A DNA stretch of 51,855 nucleotides from contig JAIXYN010000023.1 of the NCBI GenBank assembly GCA_027490195.1, positions 1-51,855 of the forward strand, written 5' to 3'. Of the stretch, positions 25,195 through 32,963 are shown in pieces (within the stretch, counting starts at the first letter, position 1; each line of letters opens with the position of its first letter). The notes beneath the pieces were generated by a model. That model had not been told where the DNA came from, did not search any database, and saw nothing but the letters and a program-made list of their open reading frames with translations. Position numbers and translations under genes: made by a program. The DNA is from Verrucomicrobiaceae bacterium. Its GTDB lineage: Bacteria > Verrucomicrobiota > Verrucomicrobiia > Verrucomicrobiales > Verrucomicrobiaceae.

Positions 25195-25270
25195 GGAAAG
25201 TGGGTGTCGGTTCCGGTTCCGCCGCCGTTGTGTTCGAGCAGGGCGTGCTCGGAGGCGAGGCGTTCGCCGA
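25195..25270 (-). pseudogene. fragment of a C13-like peptidase paralogue
   Basis: The minus strand reads ERLASEHALLEHNGGGTGT, clearly akin to GRLATEHALLEDNGDGIGT near the C-terminus of the C13-like gene at 25852-26862. It has no start, is flanked by unrelated sequence and is about 25 codons long. It is probably the remains of a duplicated or recombined copy. Confidence 0.6.
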
Positions 25271-25292
25271 GTTAGGACTGTAGTTCGGTCGC

Positions 25293-25685
25293 TCATGCGG
25301 CCACTCGTGCGGCCTCCTTGGTCGAGGCGGAGGCAAAAATGATCTCAGTAGATTGTTCGGTGGATTGTTTCGACCGGATCACATCCCATGCCTTTTTTAG
25401 CCACTGCAGCGCGCCGGCTGCATCATCGGTGGTGCCAAGAATATGAGATTTTTGGTCGCCAAATCGCACGGCCACTACCCACCTGCCGTCAGGAGTCGCG
25501 CTCAACGTGAAACCATGACAAAAATCAGGCGTGATCAATGCGCCGTTGAAGCGGTCCGAACCTGCTCCTTCCTGCAAGACCAGATTGCCAGTTTTCCGGT
25601 CAATACTCACGCTGCTCATGGCATCCGTCAGGTCGATGAACATGCCGTAGTCCTTCTCGCGAAAGCCCTGGATGGTTTTGCTCAT
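25293..25685 (-). CDS. hypothetical protein, 130 aa
   Basis: Unrecognised protein beginning MSKTIQGFREKDYGMFIDLTDAMSSV, with strand-rich FTLSATPDGRWVVAVRFGDQKSHIL and a helical C-terminus (AAGALQWLKKAWDVIRSK). It has no signal or membrane segment. Its ATG overlaps the TGA of a 57-codon ORF (ATGA), which in turn overlaps the C13-like gene, so it looks like the last gene of a four-gene coupled operon. Confidence 0.7.
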   Translation of the reverse strand: MSKTIQGFREKDYGMFIDLTDAMSSVSIDRKTGNLVLQEGAGSDRFNGALITPDFCHGFTLSATPDGRWVVAVRFGDQKSHILGTTDDAAGALQWLKKAWDVIRSKQSTEQSTEIIFASASTKEAARVAA

Positions 25686-25855
25686 GAGGTGCTACGCGGT
25701 TTTAAAGTGAATCCTGAATGCGTCTGACTGCGGCGGCGAGCAGGGTGGGTTGCTTGCAGATTTTGGGGTTGTGAGGAAGCGGCACCGAAATCAACAGGCA
25801 TGCACCGAGTTTCTTCGCCCATGCTCGATGGGGAAAGATGAACTTTGACAGTCAT
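25682..25855 (-). CDS. small 57-aa ORF linking two genes by ATGA overlaps
   Basis: ATG 25855 overlaps the stop of the C13-like gene and its own TGA overlaps the start of the next gene, both by the 4-base ATGA arrangement. The product, starting MTVKVHLSPSSMGEE, has low structure potential (Ser/Gln/Arg-rich) and no domain I know. Two exact overlaps favour a translated coupling ORF, but composition is not convincingly protein-like. Confidence 0.4.
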   Translation of the reverse strand: MTVKVHLSPSSMGEETRCMPVDFGAASSQPQNLQATHPARRRSQTHSGFTLKPRSTS

Positions 25856-26862
25856 GACTTCGAATACACCTCACCCAGCTTGCGCAGGAGTGATTCGAGC
25901 TTCGTGTAATACTCGTCTTCCTTGAGCTTCGCGCGCTGCTCCTTCAAGGTCTTCAATTCGCGTTCCAGTGCGTCCCGCGTGCTGCGCTGGGCATCGGTGA
26001 GCTGCTTTTCTTCGGCGCTTAGCACGAGGACCATCTGCGCGGCACGTGCGCCATCGAGGGCCATGCCGGCGGGGGTGGGGGCGTCGGAGCTGAAGACTTC
26101 ACTGCGGGTGCCGATGCCGTCGCCGTTGTCTTCGAGCAGGGCGTGCTCGGTGGCCAGACGGCCTTCTTGGATATAGAAGGTGTCTGCGGCTTTGCTGGAG
26201 TAGCGGAATGCCTCCAACAGGGAGACTTGCTTGTCCTGATCGAGATCGGCTTCGGGCAATCCGCCGATGGCTTCGGCAAAGTACTCGCCGAAGCGTGCGT
26301 AGAAGACTTCGTCCGGGCCTTTGGTGGAAGTGATGATGACGCGATTCTCGCCGGAGAGCAGTTTCAAAAAGCCGCCGCTGGAGGAGGCGGTGTGAATCAC
26401 GGCGACCTCCTGCTTGAGGGGCTTGATCCAGCCTGCGAGCTGCTTGGCATCGAAGTCCGGGCCTTCCGCGCTGAACAGGGCTTCGCGTCCGTCAAAGGTG
26501 CCGTGGCCGATGAGCACGAGCCACAGGGATTGTGAGGGATCGGAGGCGGTGAGGCGTTTTTCGAGTTCTTCGGTGGTGGTCTCGCCACGAACGACTGCGG
26601 GGGCGATGCCCGCCTTAGTGCAGGCGTTGGTCCAGGCTTCGAGCTGGGTTTGGAATTTTTTGCCGTACTCCTCCGTGCCGGGAGCGCCGAGGACGATGAG
26701 GACATCGAGCTGGCGCGGGGCGGCATGCAGCAGCGAGGCAAAGAGGGCGAAGCACAAAGTAGTGATGAGCTTTAGCTCGTAAGGGCGTGGCAGGCGGGTA
26801 GGGGATGTTTTTGTCAAAACACGCCGGAGCGAGCTGAGGCTCGGGAGTACTTTCTTGATCAT
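25852..26862 (-). CDS. C13 (legumain/caspase-like) family protein with Ser at the Cys position
   Basis: 336 aa. A hydrophobic signal or anchor lies at about 32-46 (LITTLCFALFASLLHA). The caspase-haemoglobinase fold shows strand LDVLIVLGAPGTEEYGKKF, the catalytic-histidine motif LVLIGHGTFDG (His120), and then HTASSSGGFLKLLSG, where catalytic cysteine of an A-C-x-S-G motif is replaced by serine (about residue 160). TSTKGPDEVFYARFGEYF and LLEDNGDG follow. The C-terminus is a charged helix (KTLKEQRAKLKEDEYYTKLE). Probably inactive or using serine. ATG 26862 overlaps the upstream VWA gene's TGA by 4 bp. Confidence 0.75.
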   Translation of the reverse strand: MIKKVLPSLSSLRRVLTKTSPTRLPRPYELKLITTLCFALFASLLHAAPRQLDVLIVLGAPGTEEYGKKFQTQLEAWTNACTKAGIAPAVVRGETTTEELEKRLTASDPSQSLWLVLIGHGTFDGREALFSAEGPDFDAKQLAGWIKPLKQEVAVIHTASSSGGFLKLLSGENRVIITSTKGPDEVFYARFGEYFAEAIGGLPEADLDQDKQVSLLEAFRYSSKAADTFYIQEGRLATEHALLEDNGDGIGTRSEVFSSDAPTPAGMALDGARAAQMVLVLSAEEKQLTDAQRSTRDALERELKTLKEQRAKLKEDEYYTKLESLLRKLGEVYSKS

Positions 26863-29174
26863 GCCATGCCTCCTTTTCTGCGCAAAAACCACTCCGTGCC
26901 GATGAAGAACAGCAGGGCCAGGAAGATCCAGGGCGTATGCCACAAGGGCGTCGAAAGGGTGACCTCGATGGGCACGCGGATGTTCTTCAGCATGTCTGGC
27001 AGTTTGGCGATGTCATCGAGCGCGAGCATCTGGCCGTTGGTCTCGGTGGCTATGCGTTGCAGAAAGGCGCGGTCGGGTGCGAGTCGGCTGAACTCTTCGG
27101 CCTGCGGGCCGTAGGTCCAGCCGGTGGTCTTGATGCCGAGTTGCGTGTGTTTTTCCATGTCCTCCACAGTCGCGCTGGCGCGGTAGTTGCCGGAGGCGGA
27201 GGAGAAGAACTCGGTTTCAAACAGCCCGGCTTCCTTAAGGCTAGGCTCGGCGAAGAGCTGGGATTTTTTGCCGTCGGGCTGGGTGACTTCGATCTTCACC
27301 AGCGCATCGCCATGGGGTTTGAAGGCGCGGTCACGCACGCGCACGGAGAGCTTCACGCGCTCGCGGTCGGAGGCATCGTTTTCGGTGGAGAAGGTGATGC
27401 TGTCGGCCACATCGACGACGAGCCAGCGCATGAGCTGACGCCAGGCACGCTCCATGTCCTTGCGTGAATCCGCGTCGTTCATGCCCCAGCGCCACAGGTC
27501 GGCCACCAGCACGCTGCCCACGCGGCCTTCGCCGAAACGCTGCGAGACGATGGCGGGCAGGGTGGTCTGCGCGGCATCTGAGATCGTGGCGAGGATGCTG
27601 GCACCGGGCTTGATGGCGAAGGTTTGATTGATGGAATAAAAGGAGGGCATCGCCGAGAGCCGCTTTTCCTCTTCCTCACGATCTGTGCGCAGCCGCATCC
27701 ATGACTCCAGCCAGCCTTCGCGGGTGAAATTCAAGCGCGCATCCAGCATCGGGCCGGTGGTGGTGGTGCGGTCAAGGTACACGGGCAGCATGCTGCCGAT
27801 GGGCGTGTGGTCATAACCGCCCGCCTGGTAGCACTCCTGACCGCCGAGCATGAGGAGCGCGCCGCCGCGCTCGCTGACGAAGCGCTGGATGAGGTTCATC
27901 TGCTCTTGCGTGAAGAAGCCGGCTTCGAGGTCGTCGATGATGATGGCGCGATACTCGCTGAACAAATCTTCGGCAGCCTTGGGGAAGCCGTCGCTGAGTT
28001 CCTTGGCATCGCGGGTGCCGAGGCGGATGAGCACCGGCTGGTCATAGCGCTGGGCTTCTTCGCCCTCCTTGGCACCAAAGCCACGGAACAAGGGATTGGC
28101 ACTCTCACCGGCATGGCCGCGCCATTCAAACTTCGGCTCGCGTTTGGCGATGCGAACGAGGCTGGGCATCTGGATGTCGTCATCGCTGGCAATGGCGCGG
28201 CGCAGGAATTTGTACTCCCAGTTGGGCCTGCCGGCGATGTAGAGCACGCGGTAGGGGCCTGAGCCGCGATCTGCCTCTAACAAGCGTGTGTTGTTGGCTA
28301 GGGTGGCTTCGCTGACGCCTTCGGCCTTGAGTTCGAGCTTGTGGAATGACACGCCCGGCTTGGCCACAGGGATGCGCAGACGCACGGTCTGCGGTGAGCT
28401 GCCGCTGAAGGTGACTTTTTCGGTCACGATGGCTTTGCCCTGTTCATCGAGCGCGGAAAGCGTGGCCTGCTTGCCATTGAGGCCCTGGGCAGACACGCGC
28501 GAGGTGATGGTGATGGGCGCGTCTTCAAACGGACTCGTCGCCACCGTGGCATCCAGGATCGCCAGATCCGGGGTAGGGGCATTCTTGCCAGCCAGCACGG
28601 TGAAAATGGGAGCGCCCTTGGCCTCGGCCTTCCACGTGGAGGCATCGGTAGCGTTGCCATCGCTGATCAAGACTACGGCGGCGAGATTGGAGCCGCCGCT
28701 GCGCAGGGTCATGAGCGCGCGGCAGAGATCAGAGCGGGCGCCGTCAAACTTCAAGGTGCGGAAATGCGGCACGCTTTGCGTCTGTGAGCCTGCAGTCATG
28801 AGGCGCAGGCGGAAGTCCTCGCTGAGCGCCTTGAGCCATGCCGCGTCTGCAGCGCCGGAATTGAGCGCGGCGGTGACTTGGGCAGCGCGGGTGGGTTCGC
28901 CCGGTTTTTCTGCGGTGTCGAGCGAGGCGCTGGTGTCAACGAGTACGATGACTTCGTTCTCGCCCTTCTTCGGCTGCTGCTGGGTCCACAGGGGATCGAG
29001 CAGGCAGAGTGCCAGCAGCGCGAGTGCGGCGAGCTTGCAGGACATGGCCGCGAGCTTGCGCCAGCCGCGCAGCGGAGAGCGGCGGTAGCCCCGCCAGAGC
29101 AAGCCGATGACAAGAAGAACCACCACAGCGGCGAGCCAGGTGATGTCCGTGTTTTGCCAAAGGATGCGGGGCAT
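26859..29174 (-). CDS. VWA-like / glutamine-amidotransferase-like membrane protein
   Basis: 771-aa inner-membrane protein of the kind found in BatA/BatB-like clusters of Verrucomicrobia and Planctomycetes. Membrane segments are at about 12-28 and 43-60, with a C-terminal one (WIFLALLFFIGTEWFL). A VWA domain starts VIVLVDTSASLD (MIDAS-like D-x-S-x-S at 80-84) and includes LAAVVLISDGNATD. The later RVLYIAGRPNWEYKFLRRAI and GGALLMLGGQECYQAGGYD segments are typical of the GATase1-like domain in these proteins. ATG 29174 (MPRILWQNTDITW) is preceded by AT-rich non-coding DNA. It is the first gene of the coupled operon. Confidence 0.82.
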   Translation of the reverse strand: MPRILWQNTDITWLAAVVVLLVIGLLWRGYRRSPLRGWRKLAAMSCKLAALALLALCLLDPLWTQQQPKKGENEVIVLVDTSASLDTAEKPGEPTRAAQVTAALNSGAADAAWLKALSEDFRLRLMTAGSQTQSVPHFRTLKFDGARSDLCRALMTLRSGGSNLAAVVLISDGNATDASTWKAEAKGAPIFTVLAGKNAPTPDLAILDATVATSPFEDAPITITSRVSAQGLNGKQATLSALDEQGKAIVTEKVTFSGSSPQTVRLRIPVAKPGVSFHKLELKAEGVSEATLANNTRLLEADRGSGPYRVLYIAGRPNWEYKFLRRAIASDDDIQMPSLVRIAKREPKFEWRGHAGESANPLFRGFGAKEGEEAQRYDQPVLIRLGTRDAKELSDGFPKAAEDLFSEYRAIIIDDLEAGFFTQEQMNLIQRFVSERGGALLMLGGQECYQAGGYDHTPIGSMLPVYLDRTTTTGPMLDARLNFTREGWLESWMRLRTDREEEEKRLSAMPSFYSINQTFAIKPGASILATISDAAQTTLPAIVSQRFGEGRVGSVLVADLWRWGMNDADSRKDMERAWRQLMRWLVVDVADSITFSTENDASDRERVKLSVRVRDRAFKPHGDALVKIEVTQPDGKKSQLFAEPSLKEAGLFETEFFSSASGNYRASATVEDMEKHTQLGIKTTGWTYGPQAEEFSRLAPDRAFLQRIATETNGQMLALDDIAKLPDMLKNIRVPIEVTLSTPLWHTPWIFLALLFFIGTEWFLRRKGGMA

Positions 29175-29256
29175 GAGGTGCGAGTTAAACGTGGCGTGCA
29201 GCGAAAAGCTACAGGACAAACTGCTGTCAATTGCAGTCGTTGCCAAAAAATTGAAC

Positions 29257-29565
29257 ATGGAAGCACTTGTCGAATCACGCATTCTCGATTTGATCTTCGC
29301 CCGTTCCAAGACCGCAGCCGCCATGCCTTTATACGATCCCTATGCGTTTCAGCTCGCTGGCTTCAGCGAGGGCGATGTCGATGAGATCCTCGCCGACCTC
29401 GACTACCTGCACCGCAACTCGCGCTGGACGCATCGGCGTGACCAGATCGAGCGGATGATCGTGGAATCGCCGGTGATTTTGCTCGATTTCCTGCGCAGTG
29501 TGCGGCCCGAAGTGGTGCGAAATGCCATGATTCCGCGCCGGGTGAAGGATGCGGTGCTCCGTTAA
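29257..29565 (+). CDS. hypothetical protein, 102 aa
   Basis: Divergent from the VWA operon. The sequence MEALVESRILDLIFARSKT is followed by DPYAFQLAGFSEGDVDEILADLDYLHRNSRW and FLRSVRPEVVRNAMIPRRVK, all helical. I recognise no family. The ATG at 29257 leaves 82 bp to the divergent start; an upstream extension in frame runs over the other gene and is less likely. It lies 100 bp before secA. Confidence 0.6.
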   Translation: MEALVESRILDLIFARSKTAAAMPLYDPYAFQLAGFSEGDVDEILADLDYLHRNSRWTHRRDQIERMIVESPVILLDFLRSVRPEVVRNAMIPRRVKDAVLR

Positions 29566-29667
29566 GACGGCCTGTTTGAGTCCTTGCGCGTTGGCTGACA
29601 TCCGCCACATTCGGCCTCCCCTCACCGACCCGGCCATTGTGTACCGGGCGGCGTATCTTCCTTTCCC

Positions 29668-32600
29668 ATGTTCAACTGGATCATCAAAAAAATCATCGGC
29701 ACCAAGAACCAGCGCACTGTGCGCAAGCTTCAACCTACGGTGGCCGAGATCAACCGCATCGAAGCCCTGCTTCAAAATGAGCCGGAGGAGGCGCTGACTC
29801 AGCGCACCCAGAAATGGCAGGCGCAGTTCCGTGCCTTTCACACACCGCCCTTCCTCGGCGGGGTGAGCCTGCGCATCGCGAACGAAGCGGAAGTGGATGC
29901 CTGCCTGGAATCCGTGGAGAAGTATTTCACCGAGCTGAAGCCGCATTTCCCGGCCCTGGAGAATGATTACCTCGTCAGCGCTGCCTGGAACGGAGCCTCT
30001 TTGGACGACAAGAAGGCACGCATCGACCGCTCACGCGAAGCGTGGAACGCCATCCAGCCGGAATTTGCCGCGATCGAGGCCAAGTTGCTCAATGACATTC
30101 TCCCAGAAGCCTACGCCGTGGTGAAGAACGCCGCCCGCCGCATGTGCGGACGCGAGATCATCGTCTGCGACCAGCCGCTGGGCTGGAACATGGTGCACTT
30201 CGATGTGCAGCTCGTTGGTGGTGTGGCACTGCATCGCGGGATGATCGCTGAAATGGCGACCGGGGAAGGGAAGACGCTGGTCGGTACGCTGCCGGTGTTC
30301 TTGAACGCGCTCACCGGTCGTGGTGTGCACGTGATCACGGTGAATGACTACCTCGCACGTCGTGACAGCGAGTGGATGGGCAGCCTTTATAAGTATCTCG
30401 GCCTCACGGTTGGTTGCATTCAAAACGACCAGCCAAGCCACCTGCGCCGTGAGCAGTATCAGGCGGACATCACGTATGGAACGAACAGCGAGTTCGGCTT
30501 TGACTACTTGCGTGACAACGGCATGGCCTCCAGCAAGGAGCAGCAGGTGCAGCGCGGGCATTACTTCGCCATTGTGGATGAAGTGGACTCCGTGCTCATC
30601 GATGAAGCACGCACGCCTTTGATCATCAGCGGCCCGGTGATGGCTGCGGAGAGCAATCACCAGTATGAGCGTTACAAGCCCCTGGTGGACCAGCTCGTGC
30701 GCCGCCAGAACACGCTGTGCAACCGCCTGATCACGGAGGCCAAGGAAGCCGCCGCCGCAGGTGAGCTGGAGCAGGCCGGACTCAAACTCTTCCAGGTGCA
30801 GATGGGCCAGCCGAAGAACCGCGCACTGACCCGCTGCATGGAGGACCCTGATCTCCGCCGTGCCATGGAAAAGGCCGAGCTCACGCTCTACGCCGACACT
30901 CAGAAGGTGGAGTTTTTCAGGCTCAAGGAAGAGCTGTACTACTTCATCGAGGAAAAATCCCACGACGCCGACCTCACTGAGATGGGACGCAATTTCCTCA
31001 GTCCTGATGAGCCGGACGCCTTCGTGCTGCCGGACATCGCCACCGTTTACTCTGAGATCGACGGCGACATGACGCTCTCCGAAGAGGCCCGCACCCGCAA
31101 GAAGACGGAGATGCAGGACCGCCTTTCCCACCAGGGGCAGCGCATTCACCAGATCAGCCAGCTTCTGCGTGCCTTCTGTCTCTATGAGAAGGACGTGGAG
31201 TACGTGGTCGAGGAGAACAAGGTCATCATCGTCGATGCGCAGACGGGCCGTAAAATGGCCGGACGCCGCTGGAGCGATGGCCTGCACCAGGCCGTGGAAG
31301 CGAAGGAAGGCGTGCAGATTGATGCCGAGACGCAGACGCTGGCCACCATCACCATTCAGAATTACTTCCGCCTCTATCAAAAGCTGGGCGGCATGACCGG
31401 TACGGCTGAAACAGACGCCGCTGAGTTCCACGACATCTACAATCTCGATGTGCTCACGATCCCGACGAACCGTCCGGTGAAGCGCGAGGATCACAACGAC
31501 AGCATCTACAAGACACGCCGCGAAAAATTCGCCGCCGTGATCGAGCTGATCCGCGAGCTGAACGCCAAGGGCCAGCCGATCCTCGTCGGCACCGCCAGCG
31601 TGGAAGCCTCTGAAATGGTTTCCCGCATGCTCAAGCTGCAGAAGATCACGCACAACGTGCTCAATGCGAAGTATCACCGCCAGGAGGCCGAAATCGTCGC
31701 TCGTGCCGGACATCGCTCCGCCGTGACCATCTCCACCAACATGGCCGGTCGTGGTACGGACATCAAACTTGGCGAAGGCGTCTCCGAACTTGGCGGCCTC
31801 TTCGTGCTGGCCACCGAGCGCCATGAAAGCCGCCGCGTGGACCGCCAGTTGCGCGGACGTTCCGCACGTCAGGGTGACCCCGGCGAGAGCAAATTCTTCC
31901 TCAGCTTTGAAGATGACCTCATGCGCAACTTCGGTGCCGCCGAGCGCATGACGAAGATGATGGAGCGCTTTGGCATGAAGGAGGGCGAAGAACTCCAGCA
32001 CCCATGGCTCAACCGCAGCGTGGAAACCGCGCAGAAGCGTGTGGAACAGCGCAACTACGTCTGGCGCAAGCGCGTCCTCGAATACGATGACGTGATGAAC
32101 CAGCAGCGCGAAGTCGTCTATGAATGGCGCAACGACGTGCTCAACAGCAACGACACACGCATTCTCATCAACGATGCCGTCGAAAAGGGCATCACCGAAC
32201 GCCTTGGCGCTTTCGTGCCGAAGGACGTCAAAGGCGATGACGAGGCCGACTATGAAGGTCTGCTTGCCTGGGTGAACATGACGTTCCCCGTGGGCCTGAA
32301 GTCGCTGGACGATGACTTCAAGAAGCTCAGTTTTGAAGCCAAGTCTGCCTACCTGAAGGAGAAGATCCTGGGTGCCTATGAGGTGAAGGTGGGCATGGCC
32401 AATCCGACCGCCTTGCAGGAGATCGAGAAGATGATCCTGCTCAATGCCATCGACCGCCTGTGGCAGGAGCATCTGTATGCGCTGGATGCGCTGAAGGAAG
32501 GCGTGGGTCTGCGCACTTACGGCCAGAAAGATCCGCTCATCGAGTTCAAGCAGGAAGCCTTCACGATCTTCGCGGAACTGATGAACAACATCAACGGCGA

Positions 32601-32886
32601 AGTCCTCGGCAACCTCTTCCGCAGCACGCAGCAGCTCGCCGCGTTTGAGCATTTCCTGGCCCAGATGGCCTTGCAGGGTGGCGAATCCGCGCCGCAGCGC
32701 CGTGAGGAAGAAGAGGAAGAGGACAAGCCCGAAGCCGCCCCCAATCCGGGCCGCGACGGCCCCCGTCTGATCCTTCCCAGCAGCGCCGCCCGCCCCAAGC
32801 CCGCCACCAGCGCCGTCGGCCGCAACGACCCATGCCCCTGCGGCAGCGGGAAGAAGTACAAGCAGTGCTGCGGCCGCTTGGCCTAA
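29668..32886 (+). CDS. secA: preprotein translocase ATPase SecA, with N-terminal insertion
   Basis: Motor ATPase of the Sec pathway, 1072 aa (usual length about 830-900). Walker A MATGEGKT is at 196-203; in E. coli it lies near 105, so about 95 residues are extra before it (roughly 58-150, FLGGVSLRIANEAEVD onward). DEAD-type motifs include VDEVDSVLIDEARTPLIISG, then STNMAGRGTDIKLG, and LRGRSARQGDPGESKFFLS in the second RecA fold. The C-terminal DPCPCGSGKKYKQCCG is the zinc-binding SEC-C motif for SecB. The open antisense frame over it is a shadow. Confidence 0.97.
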   Translation: MFNWIIKKIIGTKNQRTVRKLQPTVAEINRIEALLQNEPEEALTQRTQKWQAQFRAFHTPPFLGGVSLRIANEAEVDACLESVEKYFTELKPHFPALENDYLVSAAWNGASLDDKKARIDRSREAWNAIQPEFAAIEAKLLNDILPEAYAVVKNAARRMCGREIIVCDQPLGWNMVHFDVQLVGGVALHRGMIAEMATGEGKTLVGTLPVFLNALTGRGVHVITVNDYLARRDSEWMGSLYKYLGLTVGCIQNDQPSHLRREQYQADITYGTNSEFGFDYLRDNGMASSKEQQVQRGHYFAIVDEVDSVLIDEARTPLIISGPVMAAESNHQYERYKPLVDQLVRRQNTLCNRLITEAKEAAAAGELEQAGLKLFQVQMGQPKNRALTRCMEDPDLRRAMEKAELTLYADTQKVEFFRLKEELYYFIEEKSHDADLTEMGRNFLSPDEPDAFVLPDIATVYSEIDGDMTLSEEARTRKKTEMQDRLSHQGQRIHQISQLLRAFCLYEKDVEYVVEENKVIIVDAQTGRKMAGRRWSDGLHQAVEAKEGVQIDAETQTLATITIQNYFRLYQKLGGMTGTAETDAAEFHDIYNLDVLTIPTNRPVKREDHNDSIYKTRREKFAAVIELIRELNAKGQPILVGTASVEASEMVSRMLKLQKITHNVLNAKYHRQEAEIVARAGHRSAVTISTNMAGRGTDIKLGEGVSELGGLFVLATERHESRRVDRQLRGRSARQGDPGESKFFLSFEDDLMRNFGAAERMTKMMERFGMKEGEELQHPWLNRSVETAQKRVEQRNYVWRKRVLEYDDVMNQQREVVYEWRNDVLNSNDTRILINDAVEKGITERLGAFVPKDVKGDDEADYEGLLAWVNMTFPVGLKSLDDDFKKLSFEAKSAYLKEKILGAYEVKVGMANPTALQEIEKMILLNAIDRLWQEHLYALDALKEGVGLRTYGQKDPLIEFKQEAFTIFAELMNNINGEVLGNLFRSTQQLAAFEHFLAQMALQGGESAPQRREEEEEEDKPEAAPNPGRDGPRLILPSSAARPKPATSAVGRNDPCPCGSGKKYKQCCGRLA

Positions 32887-32963
32887 AGTAGCCCAGTTGC
32901 GCCGCAACGGCAATGATTTGATCCAGCGGATGTCAACCACCGACACTCGGTGTCTTGAGGCAG

